Shown here one piece after another: positions 7,506 through 15,041 of a DNA stretch of 28,757 nt. Below the pieces are notes generated by a model. The model did not search any database and was not told where the DNA came from. It was given only the letters and a program-made list of their open reading frames with translations. Position 1 is the first letter of the stretch. The number at the start of each line of letters is the position of its first letter. Both the position numbers and the translations under genes were made by a program. Where the stretch lies: NCBI GenBank assembly GCA_905215625.1, contig CAJMQQ010000036.1:1-28757 (forward strand). The letters are read 5' to 3'. This DNA comes from an uncultured bacterium (GTDB lineage Bacteria; Bacillota; Clostridia; Lachnospirales; Lachnospiraceae).

Positions 7506-8885
7506 ATGAAGTATACGGAAACAGTAAAAGCTATTGTGGAAAATGTAGGAGGAAAAGAGAATATTTCCGCAGCAACCCATTGTATGACCCGCCTTCGTCT
7601 GAATCTGCATGATAGTTCCAGGGTAAAAGAAGAAGCGTTAAAAAAGCTGGATATTACCATGGGGGTAGTGAATAAAGGTCAGCAGCTTCAGATTATTATT
7701 GGCCCAGCAGTCAATGATGTATATACAGAATTCATTGAGTTTACAGGGCTGAAAGCAGAAGCACCAGTAGACGAAAATCTGGATGATGTGAAGCAGGATT
7801 TGAAGAATAAAAAAGGAAACCTGCTGACCTCTTTCTTTGAAACGATTGCCGGTATTTTTAATCCGATTGTGCCGGCATTGGCAGGAGCCGGCTTGGTTCG
7901 TGCAATTTTAACCATTGCTGTAGTGATGGGATTGGACAATACGGGAAATACATATATGGTGATTAATACGATTGCCAACGGTATCTTCACGTTCCTTCCC
8001 TTCCTTTTGGCAGCTTCTGCAGCAAGACAGTTTAAGATGGATATGTTTGTTGCCATGACAATTTGTGCAGGAATGATGTCTTCTACCTGGGCAACGTTGA
8101 TTGCAGATGGAGTATCAACTTATTCATTCTTGAACATTCCATTTACAGTAGTGAATTATTCTTCTTCTGTATTGCCAATTGTATTTGCAGTATGGTTTGC
8201 ATCTTATGTAGAAAAAGGATTCCGTAAGGTAATTCCAGGTGCATTAAAAATTATTTTGGTTCCTTGTTTGACAATTTTAGTTGCAACACCTGTTTCTTTG
8301 ATGACAATTGGACCGTTAGCTACTTGGGTGGGTAATTTACTGGCAAGTGGTGTGACAACACTGTTCGAAAAAGGCGGTGTATTTGCAGGACTTGTTTATG
8401 GTGGTATTTATTCTTCTATGGTAGTGCTGGGTATTCATCATGGTATGGTTCCGGTATTGGTACAAGGGATCACGAATCAGGGATTTAATTACATTTCGCC
8501 TACTAGTGGTGCGGCAAATATGGCACAGGCTGGAGCTGCATTTGGCGTTTGGTTAAAATCTAAAAACAAAAAAACAAAGACTATTGCAGCATCTGCAACT
8601 ATTGCTGCAGTTACGGGAGTAACGGAACCGGCAATTTATGGTATCAACTTTAAGTATAAGAAGCCGTTTTTAGCAGCAGCTATCGGTGGCGCTGCAGGTG
8701 GTGCATTTGCTTCTTTCTTTGGATTAAAAGCATATGCAATGGGCGGACCTTCTTTCCTGAACTTTGCAATGTTTATTGGAGAAGAGCCAATGAATATGTG
8801 GCTGGTAATGGCTGGATTTGCAATTGCATTTGTAGTGGCTGCAGTTCTTACTGTAGTAATGGGATTTGATGAGGAGAATGCATAA
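7506..8885 (+). CDS. PTS EIIBC permease, glucose-glucoside superfamily
   Basis: Membrane permease that imports a sugar or beta-glucoside while phosphorylating it. The EIIB domain occupies about residues 1-85 with the phosphorylated cysteine C26 in ATHCMTRLRL. The multi-span EIIC domain follows from about 105 to 455, with IVPALAGAGLVRAIL, GIHHGMVPVLVQ and the signature GVTEPAIYGINFKYKKPF. No EIIA domain is attached (459 residues, where BglF-type EIIBCA proteins are about 620), so a separate EIIA must supply phosphate. Ribosome binding site GGAGGGAGAAG. The aminotransferase ATG starts directly after its stop codon. The neighbouring divergent 6-phospho-beta-glucosidase argues for a beta-glucoside substrate. 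Confidence 0.92.
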   Translation: MKYTETVKAIVENVGGKENISAATHCMTRLRLNLHDSSRVKEEALKKLDITMGVVNKGQQLQIIIGPAVNDVYTEFIEFTGLKAEAPVDENLDDVKQDLKNKKGNLLTSFFETIAGIFNPIVPALAGAGLVRAILTIAVVMGLDNTGNTYMVINTIANGIFTFLPFLLAASAARQFKMDMFVAMTICAGMMSSTWATLIADGVSTYSFLNIPFTVVNYSSSVLPIVFAVWFASYVEKGFRKVIPGALKIILVPCLTILVATPVSLMTIGPLATWVGNLLASGVTTLFEKGGVFAGLVYGGIYSSMVVLGIHHGMVPVLVQGITNQGFNYISPTSGAANMAQAGAAFGVWLKSKNKKTKTIAASATIAAVTGVTEPAIYGINFKYKKPFLAAAIGGAAGGAFASFFGLKAYAMGGPSFLNFAMFIGEEPMNMWLVMAGFAIAFVVAAVLTVVMGFDEENA

Positions 8886-10100
8886 ATGATGGATGTACGT
8901 TCGAAAATGATTCGGGCTTTTCAAGAAGCGAATGGTGGTTTGTTTTCCAACGTTGAAAAGGCAGATGTAGGAAACTCCTATCAGGAATTAGAGAAACAGG
9001 GCGTAGCGTTGATGGGATGGGCAGACCCGTTTATGCCGGATTTTTCCTTGCCAAAACATATAAAACAGGCGACGATTGATGCAATCGATTTGGCTTCAGC
9101 TCCTCATTATACAGCGCCAATCGGAAATGCGGACTTAAAACTTGCCATTGCCAAAAAGCTGAAAGAAAAAAATCATTTGGAAGTGGATCCGGAAAGAAAT
9201 ATTATTATTACACCAGGTTCTGATTCTGGTTTATTCTTTGCGATGCTTCCGTTTATTGAAGATGGTGATGAGGTTCTAATTCCCATGCCCAGCTATCCAA
9301 ATAACCGATTGAATGTATCTATTATGGGAGGTATTGTTGTACCAGTTCTGTTAAAAGCGGAGCAGGGATATCAGATAGATGAACAGCAACTGGAGCAGCT
9401 GATAACTCCAAAAACAAAAATGATAGTTTTAACTCATCCCAATAATCCTACCACTACGGTATTTAATCGGAAATCTTTAGAGGCGTTGGCAAAAGTAGTA
9501 ATGAAACATGACTTGATTTTAGTGTGTGATCAGGCGTTTGAAGACTTCTGTTATGAAAATGAGATGATTACACCAGCAGCGCTTCCTGGTATGTTTGACA
9601 GGACGGTGACAGTATTTTCGTTTTCAAAAGGCATGGGGCTTAGCGGTTACCGTGTGGGATATATTGTTTGTGGTGATCAAATTATGGATACCATGTTTGC
9701 CAACGCAGTTTCTGTGTTAGGAGCAACCAATACAGTCTCTCAAATGGCTGTTTTAGCAGCATTAAAAGACAGTCATTTTATGAAAGAATTTGAAGAGGCG
9801 TTTGATTACCGGAGAAAAGCAGCTTATGAAATTTTAAATCAAGTGCCTGGAGTTTCTATGGAGATGCCGGAATCCGGATTTTTATGCTGGGTGGATGTAT
9901 CGAAATTAGGAAATTCTACGGACATTGCCAGTTATTTGGTAAAAGAAGCAAAAGTTTCTGTTAATGATGGCATTAATTATGGAGCAGGAGGAGAAGGACA
10001 TTTACGGATTGTATTAGGCGTTTACCGTGACAATCAGAAAGTAGTAAACGCATTGTACCGTATGCGGGATGCGTTGATGCGATATCAAAGAACAGAATAA
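8886..10100 (+). CDS. PLP-dependent aminotransferase, class I/II fold
   Basis: Cytoplasmic fold-type I PLP enzyme, 404 residues. Visible landmarks are ITPGSDSGLFFAM (cofactor phosphate loop), MPSYPNN, VLTHPNNPTTTVF with the conserved Asn, VCDQAFEDF with the Asp that binds the pyridine nitrogen, and SFSKGMGLSGYRVGY with the Schiff-base lysine K248. The C-terminal HLRIVLGVYR holds the Arg expected to bind the substrate carboxylate. The start abuts the PTS stop codon; ATG at 8886 or 8889 are both possible behind GAGGAG. The substrate cannot be read from sequence. It may be a transaminase or a beta-lyase, and the paired RidA fits an enzyme that releases an imine. The operon ends at a terminator just downstream. 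Confidence 0.88.
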   Translation: MMDVRSKMIRAFQEANGGLFSNVEKADVGNSYQELEKQGVALMGWADPFMPDFSLPKHIKQATIDAIDLASAPHYTAPIGNADLKLAIAKKLKEKNHLEVDPERNIIITPGSDSGLFFAMLPFIEDGDEVLIPMPSYPNNRLNVSIMGGIVVPVLLKAEQGYQIDEQQLEQLITPKTKMIVLTHPNNPTTTVFNRKSLEALAKVVMKHDLILVCDQAFEDFCYENEMITPAALPGMFDRTVTVFSFSKGMGLSGYRVGYIVCGDQIMDTMFANAVSVLGATNTVSQMAVLAALKDSHFMKEFEEAFDYRRKAAYEILNQVPGVSMEMPESGFLCWVDVSKLGNSTDIASYLVKEAKVSVNDGINYGAGGEGHLRIVLGVYRDNQKVVNALYRMRDALMRYQRTE

Positions 10101-10102
10101 AG

Positions 10103-10209
10103 AAAAAAGGCATATGTGCTGTGGCAGTATGAGGTGACCCCTCAAAGTTAGATTTTTAGGTCTAACTTTTGGGGGTCGGTACAGTAGCTGCAGTGCCTAT
10201 GTCTTTTTT
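10103..10209 (+). terminator. Operon terminator, apparently interrupted by an insertion in its loop
   Basis: Arms 10109-10125 and 10187-10203 pair over 17 positions with one mismatch and five G-U pairs, flanked by AAAAAA (10103-10108) and TTTTTT (10204-10209). Removing 10130-10183 plus one GTA copy leaves a standard intrinsic terminator with the loop AGTA. The G-U pairs work only in rightward RNA, so it serves the ridA-PTS-aminotransferase operon. Confidence 0.75.
10130..10183. mobile_element. 54-bp mini-element with IS3/IS150-like inverted ends
   Basis: The two 23-bp ends (10130-10152 and the complement of 10161-10183) match at 17 positions, including GACCCC and AAAGTTAGA. The right end read inward, TGTACCGACCCCCAAAAGTT, resembles IS150-group ends (TGTACTGACCCCAAAAAGTT, from memory). 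The element begins TG and ends CA, as IS3-family elements do. GTA immediately flanks both sides (10127-10129, 10184-10186), fitting a 3-bp target duplication. Only 8 bp separate the ends and there is no transposase. It also forms a stable hairpin by itself. Confidence 0.65.
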
Positions 10210-10271
10210 CATTTACATTCATTTCACACAGCTTTTACCAAATCAGGATAGTTCCAGACGACGGGTTTTCT

Positions 10272-10277
10272 TATAAT
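10272..10277 (+). promoter_or_regulatory. Probable -10 box of the ABC transporter operon
   Basis: TATAAT 39 bp before the lipoprotein ATG. The matching -35 region around 10249-10254 (TAGTTC) is weak, which would suit an activated promoter. The surrounding 10214-10315 stretch shows no other gene. Confidence 0.4.
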
Positions 10278-10315
10278 AATTTTCGTAGTTCACAAAACAG
10301 GAATGGAGAAAAACT

Positions 10316-11665
10316 ATGAAAAAGATGATAAGTTTCTTGTTAGCAGGTACTCTGGCAGTGTCTTTAGCAGGATGCAGCACAGGGGCAAATTCAGAACAGT
10401 CCTCAGCATCAGTAAGTGAACAGTCCTCAGCGTCAGAGAGTAATCAGGCGTCAGAGCCGATGGAACTGACCATGTATTTTCCGGTATCTGTTGGAGGCGG
10501 ACCAGATGCTCTGATTGATGCTCTTTGTAAAGAGTATCACGAGGAAAATCCAGATGTAATTGTAAAGCCAATTTATGCAGGAAGTTATGCAGACACCAGA
10601 ACCAAAGTACAGGCGGCTATTAAAGCAGGAAACACTCCGGATATGGCGATTATGTTTTCCATTGATTTATATTCCCTTCGCGCGATGGACGCCATTCAGG
10701 ATATGAACAGCCTGTGCGTAACGGATGAAGACAAGGAATGGCTGGATGGCTTTTACGAAGGATTTATGATGAACAGTAAAGATGGTGATACGACATATGG
10801 TATCCCATGGCAGAGAAGTACCATTATCTTATATTACAACAAAGAGGCCATGGCAGCGGCAGGTCTGGATCCGGAAACACCGCCTGCCACCTGGGATGAG
10901 ATGAAAGAGATGGCAAAACAGCTGACCATTACCGAAAATGGTCAGGTCAAGCAGTACGGCATTGAAATTCCGTCAGATGGATATGCCTACTGGATGCTTC
11001 AGACATTCTGTGTCCAGCAAAATGGATTTAATTTAATGAATAATACCGGAACCGAGACCTATTATAACGATGCCAGAACTGCGGAAGGTTTAAGATATTG
11101 GAAGAGCCTGGCAGAAGACGGTTCCATGCCAAAGGGAATTGTGTCCTGGGCAACGACACCTTCTGATTTTATCGAAGGAAAAACTGCAATGATGTACCAT
11201 ACTACAGGAAATCTGACCAACGTAAAGAACAATGCCAAGTTCGATTTCGGAGTGGCAATGCTTCCGGCAAAAGATTCTTTTGGTTCTCCAACTGGAGGCG
11301 GAAATTTCTATATCTTTAAGGGGATTTCAGAAGAACGTCAGAAAGCGGCATTTGAGTTTATCAAATGGATGACCGATGATGAGCGGGTAGCCCAGTGGAG
11401 TATTGACACCGGTTATGTGGCGACCAGACCAGGCGCTTATGAGACAGAACGGATGAAAGCATATGCAGAAGAATTTCCACAGTGTTTAGTGGCAAGAGAT
11501 CAGCTGGAATATGGATATGCAGAACTTTCCACTTACAACCAGGCAGAAGTACAGAAAGCCATTGATGATGCCATTTCCTATGTAATGACAGATCAGCAGG
11601 ATATTGAAACTGCATTGGACACAGCGCAGAAGACTGCAGAAGGAATTCTTCAGGCGTACCGCTAA
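10316..11665 (+). CDS. Sugar ABC transporter substrate-binding lipoprotein
   Basis: Extracellular, membrane-anchored binding protein of family 1 (MalE/UgpB type), 449 residues. The lipoprotein signal MKKMISFLLAGTLAVSLAGC puts the lipidated cysteine at C20, followed by a Ser/Gln/Glu-rich linker (to about residue 46). The mature domain shows GNTPDMAIMFS, YGIPWQRSTIILYYNKEAM, WDEMKEMAKQL and FIEGKTAMMYHTTG, all typical of this fold. The ATG follows AATGGAGAAAAACT. Two permease genes follow after a short hairpin; no ATPase gene is present, so a shared MsmX/MsiK-type ATPase is expected. The ligand is not identifiable, and there is no linked hydrolase in the same unit. Related binders take oligosaccharides or glycerol-3-phosphate. 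Confidence 0.92.
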   Translation: MKKMISFLLAGTLAVSLAGCSTGANSEQSSASVSEQSSASESNQASEPMELTMYFPVSVGGGPDALIDALCKEYHEENPDVIVKPIYAGSYADTRTKVQAAIKAGNTPDMAIMFSIDLYSLRAMDAIQDMNSLCVTDEDKEWLDGFYEGFMMNSKDGDTTYGIPWQRSTIILYYNKEAMAAAGLDPETPPATWDEMKEMAKQLTITENGQVKQYGIEIPSDGYAYWMLQTFCVQQNGFNLMNNTGTETYYNDARTAEGLRYWKSLAEDGSMPKGIVSWATTPSDFIEGKTAMMYHTTGNLTNVKNNAKFDFGVAMLPAKDSFGSPTGGGNFYIFKGISEERQKAAFEFIKWMTDDERVAQWSIDTGYVATRPGAYETERMKAYAEEFPQCLVARDQLEYGYAELSTYNQAEVQKAIDDAISYVMTDQQDIETALDTAQKTAEGILQAYR

Positions 11666-11717
11666 TGAACAAGACAGTATATTAGACAGTACACTAGACT
11701 AAGAAAGACAAGGAAGA

Positions 11718-11756
11718 AGCCGTTGGAAAGAAACGCGTCCGGCGGCTCTTTCTTTT
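11718..11756 (+). terminator. Attenuator-like hairpin between binding protein and permeases
   Basis: AGCCGTTGG (11718-11726) pairs with CCGGCGGCT (11739-11747) including two G-U pairs, 12-nt loop, then CTTTCTTTT. It probably lets most transcripts stop after the lipoprotein gene, giving more binding protein than permease. Confidence 0.65.
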
Positions 11757-11798
11757 GCAAACAGATCGTCTGACAGACAAGTTGGCGAGGAGGAAATT

Positions 11799-12707
11799 AT
11801 GGTATCAGAACGAGCCGCAGATCCGGCGCTGCAGAGAGCTATCCGGATCAAATGGAAAAATAGTATTCTGGCGTGGACGCTGTTAGCGCCGTCATTGTTA
11901 TTTTTAGCAATTTTTACAATTTACCCCATTGCAAAAAGTATATACAGCAGTTTATTTAAAGACAACTTATCTACCATAACGCCGGTGTGGAATGGACTGG
12001 GAAATTATAAGGCGCTTTTGGCAGATCCGGTATTTCAGGAGTGCTTTTTCAATAATTTTCTTATTGCAGTCGTGACAATTCCTGTCAGCATGGGCCTGGC
12101 CGTACTGCTGGCAGTTTTGTCAAATCGGCTCAAATGGGGAAAAAGTTTTGTCCGGCTGGGGTTTATTTATCCAACCTTTATTCCACTGGTGGCAGCAGCC
12201 AATATCTGGATGTTTATTTATACTCCGATTTACGGTCTGCTGGGGTATATCAATCCGGAATGGCGGATTCTGGCAGACGGAACAACTGCAATCTGGGCCA
12301 TTATGGTCATGCTGATTTGGAAACAGACAGGCTATATTATGCTGTTTTATATCGCAGGACTTCATGGAATTGACAAAGAACTTTATGAGGCCGCCAGAAT
12401 GGACGGAGCCGGAGAAGTCAGTATGTTCCGTTTAATTACCTGGCCGATGCTGAAGGCTACGAATATTTATGTGCTGATCATTGTCATGACCAATGCATAT
12501 AAGATGGTAGATCATCTCTATATTATGACGAAGGGCGGCCCGGGAAATGCAACCAACGTGCTGTTATACTATATCTATCAGACTGGATTTGATTACTGGG
12601 ATACAGGAAAAGCGTCGGCAATGACGGTAATTCTGGTAGGAATGCTGCTTTTGATTACTTCAATCGGCTTCTTTCGAAGTGATAGAAATGCATACTATAA
12701 TAAGTAA
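11799..12707 (+). CDS. Sugar ABC transporter permease, MalF type
   Basis: Integral membrane subunit of a carbohydrate ABC importer, 302 residues, six or so predicted membrane spans. The first is LAWTLLAPSLLFLAIFTIYP at about residues 24-43. The ATPase-contacting EAA loop is present near residues 196-217 (EAARMDGAGEVSMFRLITWP), and the family C-terminal motif KGGPGNATNVLLYYIYQTGF follows. The start is well supported by GAGGAGGAAATT before the ATG. The second permease starts 12 bp after its stop. Partner of the lipoprotein encoded immediately upstream. Confidence 0.93.
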   Translation: MVSERAADPALQRAIRIKWKNSILAWTLLAPSLLFLAIFTIYPIAKSIYSSLFKDNLSTITPVWNGLGNYKALLADPVFQECFFNNFLIAVVTIPVSMGLAVLLAVLSNRLKWGKSFVRLGFIYPTFIPLVAAANIWMFIYTPIYGLLGYINPEWRILADGTTAIWAIMVMLIWKQTGYIMLFYIAGLHGIDKELYEAARMDGAGEVSMFRLITWPMLKATNIYVLIIVMTNAYKMVDHLYIMTKGGPGNATNVLLYYIYQTGFDYWDTGKASAMTVILVGMLLLITSIGFFRSDRNAYYNK

Positions 12708-12719
12708 GGGGACAGAAAA

Positions 12720-13541
12720 ATGGGAAAAACAATGAAGATAAGCAAATGGATGCTGAATAGCCTGATGTTTGCATTAATGGCTGTCTGCCTCATTCCGTTG
12801 ATTTGGGTTGTACGGACTGCTTTTATCCGTCAGGATCTGGCGCTGGACTTATTTGCTGTCAGTGTTCCGGTTCTGAATAACTTTAAACGGGTTTTGACAG
12901 CTGCGCCGTTTTTTCAATACTACGGAAATACGATTTTTATTACGCTGGGAGTGCTGGCAGTACAGTTTCTGCTGATTACATTGGCTGGATACGCCTTTGC
13001 CAGAATGGATTTTTATGGTTCCGGGATTTTATTTGTTATTTTCCTGTCTCAAATGATGATTGCGCCGGAAGTGCTGATTTTACCGAATTACAGCCTGATG
13101 ACAAAGATGGGGCTTACCGATACCAGAATTGGAATTATGCTGCCGTTTTTTACTTCTGCCATGGGAATGCTGATTGTACGCCAGACAATCAAGACCATAC
13201 CGTATGAACTGGAAGAGGCGGCCAGGGTAGATGGGGCAAATCTGGTTCAGATCTTGTGGAATGTATATGTCCCCCTTTTAAAGTCCGCTTATCTGGCATT
13301 TGGGATGATTTCGGTATCGTTTCAGTGGAACAACTTTTTGTGGCCGCTGGTGATGACCGATTCAGTAGAAAAACGGCCCCTGTCTCTGGGACTTGCAATG
13401 TTTGCCATGTCCTATGAAACAGGGGCGCAATGGAGTGATGTCAGCGCTGCAACGGTATTGGTGTGTGCTCCGCTGCTGATTCTGTTTGTGCTGTTTCAAA
13501 AACAATTTATGGACAGCTTCATGCATTCTGGAATTAAGTAA
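12720..13541 (+). CDS. Sugar ABC transporter permease, MalG type
   Basis: Second membrane subunit of the same importer, 273 residues with about six membrane spans; the N-terminal one is WMLNSLMFALMAVCLIPLIW. The EAA loop reads EEAARVDGANLVQILWNVYV at about 164-183. The C-terminal part has SFQWNNFLWPLV and the usual RPLSLGLAMF segment. AAGGGGACAG precedes the ATG; an ATG four codons later is an alternative. It ends only 16 bp from the oppositely oriented repeat-protein gene, with no terminator between them. Confidence 0.93.
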   Translation: MGKTMKISKWMLNSLMFALMAVCLIPLIWVVRTAFIRQDLALDLFAVSVPVLNNFKRVLTAAPFFQYYGNTIFITLGVLAVQFLLITLAGYAFARMDFYGSGILFVIFLSQMMIAPEVLILPNYSLMTKMGLTDTRIGIMLPFFTSAMGMLIVRQTIKTIPYELEEAARVDGANLVQILWNVYVPLLKSAYLAFGMISVSFQWNNFLWPLVMTDSVEKRPLSLGLAMFAMSYETGAQWSDVSAATVLVCAPLLILFVLFQKQFMDSFMHSGIK

Positions 13542-13557
13542 ACAGAAGTCCTCGGAT

Positions 13558-14847
13558 TTACCACACCAGCGCTCCAGACCCGTCTACATAGTGTCCGTCT
13601 GCAGTCCGGATATTGGCTGCCATCTTGCCATCTGGGAAAAGATAGTACATTTTACCATTGATGGAGTACCAGCCATTGGACCACATAGCGCCGGAAGCAT
13701 CCATATAATACCAGAAGCCGTTGATGTAGTTCCATCCGGTTACCATAGCGCCATCCAGATTGAGATAATACCATTTGTTATTCAGATAGCGCCAGCCAGT
13801 CTGCATCAGGCCATTGCTTTCCATGTAATACCATCTGTCATTGACCAGCTGCCATCCTGTGGTCATGGCGCCATCTGGATTTAGGTAATACCAGCCTTTG
13901 TCCAGATACAGCCATCCGGTCATCATGTAGCCGGAATTGTTGAAAAAGTAGTATTTGCCGTTAATCAGCTGCCAGCCATTATAGGCGTAATTGCCATTGC
14001 CGAACCGGTAACGCCATCCCTGGGAAGTGGGAACCCAGGAATTGCCATTAGTAGGAGTAATCCCTGGATAGTTGGGATTATAATGTCCCATGGTTCCAGG
14101 ACCTTTGCTGTAATAGTCAGAGTGGTATTCGTCATCATTATAGTGATCGGAATAGTCTCGATTTTCTTCTGCCTCATCTGCATTGATATAAATATCTTCA
14201 GAATAGCTGGACCAGGAACCGATATATTCGCCGTCAGCAATCGGACGGATGCGGAAGCGGTAGTAGCCTTTGGAGGTCATCCGACCGGAAAAGTCATAAT
14301 AATCCGAATCGGTCTTTACCGTGGTAATGAGGTTGCTGCCCCGGTATAAGCGGACTTCATAGCGGTCGGCGTCGGTTACATCCGTCCAGGAAGCGGTACA
14401 GTCATCCCAGTACATACTTTCTGAATCATATAGGCTTCCGGGAATTCTGGGAAGGTTGATGTATACAGATAGATACGTAGAATCGCTGCTGTCCCGTTTG
14501 CTTCCAGAATAGGAAACCTCGTACTGGCTGGAAGTAATGGTTACATTTTTTTCCTTGGTAGTGCGGGGAAAGATATAGCCTTCATTTGCTACCAGATCTA
14601 CCTGGATATGCGGCGTGGTTCCGCCCAGCCATACGTCGCCGCCATTGATAAACTGGGCGTTGTCAACGGTATACTGGTCAGATGTGGTGCTGGCATCTAC
14701 GCTGCTGATAGGAGCGCCGGAAACCACATTGCCTGCATGGTCAATGGAAATCTGGATTGCAGTGATTTCTTTTGCTGCCAGGGAAGAAAAGGACATGGAT
14801 AATGTGAAAAGCGCGGCGGCAATGGCCAGCCGTATGGTTTTCATCAT
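13558..14847 (-). CDS. Secreted protein with FnIII-like domain and cell-wall (choline-binding type) repeats
   Basis: Exported 429-residue protein. The signal peptide is MMKTIRLAIAAALFTLSMSF followed by SSLA, with cleavage likely before AKEIT. About residues 25-125 form a beta-rich domain. About 135-215 look like a fibronectin III fold (WTDVTDADRYEVRLYRGSNL then YYRFRIRPIADGEYIGSWSS). An acidic Tyr/Asp/His-rich linker leads to six or seven GW repeats of about 20 residues from 277 to the end (for example GWLYLDKGWYYLNPDGAMTT). Such repeats bind choline or cell-wall polymers. No catalytic domain is recognised, so it may be an adhesin or wall-associated structural protein. AAGGGGG precedes the start; the second ATG at 14844 is also possible. 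It has its own near-perfect promoter. Confidence 0.85.
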   Translation of the reverse strand: MMKTIRLAIAAALFTLSMSFSSLAAKEITAIQISIDHAGNVVSGAPISSVDASTTSDQYTVDNAQFINGGDVWLGGTTPHIQVDLVANEGYIFPRTTKEKNVTITSSQYEVSYSGSKRDSSDSTYLSVYINLPRIPGSLYDSESMYWDDCTASWTDVTDADRYEVRLYRGSNLITTVKTDSDYYDFSGRMTSKGYYRFRIRPIADGEYIGSWSSYSEDIYINADEAEENRDYSDHYNDDEYHSDYYSKGPGTMGHYNPNYPGITPTNGNSWVPTSQGWRYRFGNGNYAYNGWQLINGKYYFFNNSGYMMTGWLYLDKGWYYLNPDGAMTTGWQLVNDRWYYMESNGLMQTGWRYLNNKWYYLNLDGAMVTGWNYINGFWYYMDASGAMWSNGWYSINGKMYYLFPDGKMAANIRTADGHYVDGSGALVW

Positions 14848-14881
14848 AATAAAACCCCCTTTATTATGGATTTATAATTTT

Positions 14882-14910
14882 ATTATAGCAAGTTACAAGG
14901 ATACAGTCAA
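14882..14910 (-). promoter_or_regulatory. Promoter of the cell-wall repeat protein
   Basis: On the minus strand TTGACT (14910-14905), 17-bp spacer, TATAAT (14887-14882), with TG one base before the -10 (TGCTATAAT). It is an extended -10 sigma-A promoter about 35 bp from the start codon. Confidence 0.88.
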
Positions 14911-14926
14911 AGAAGTTCTCCATACA

Positions 14927-14942
14927 AATTTCTGACGAAATT
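14927..14942. promoter_or_regulatory. Palindrome between two divergent promoters
   Basis: AATTTC-TGAC-GAAATT lies just upstream of the leftward -35 box and about 40 bp upstream of the rightward one. It could be an operator for either gene. No further copies were noticed in the window. Confidence 0.35.
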
Positions 14943-14983
14943 CTTACTGACAGGAGAGAGGGAGATTCCAGACGGGCATCTGA

Positions 14984-15012
14984 TTGACATGAATCTGGAT
15001 GACCTCTATAAT
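14984..15012 (+). promoter_or_regulatory. Consensus sigma-A promoter of the acyltransferase gene
   Basis: Perfect TTGACA (14984-14989), exact 17-bp spacer, perfect TATAAT (15007-15012). The transcript would start near 15019, leaving a leader of about 22 nt that is mostly ribosome binding site. A fully consensus promoter for a membrane acyltransferase is unusual. Confidence 0.9.
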
Positions 15013-15041
15013 AGTAGTAATTGGAGTGTATCAGGAGGCCT

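Noticed and set aside
13620..14010. Periodic DNA similarity of about 60 bp that could be read as a tandem DNA repeat
   Set aside because: It is explained by the 20-residue cell-wall-binding repeats of the encoded protein.
15021..15041. TTG start 7 codons upstream for the acyltransferase
   Set aside because: It would place the start almost at the transcription start and ignores the AGGAGG before the ATG at 15042.
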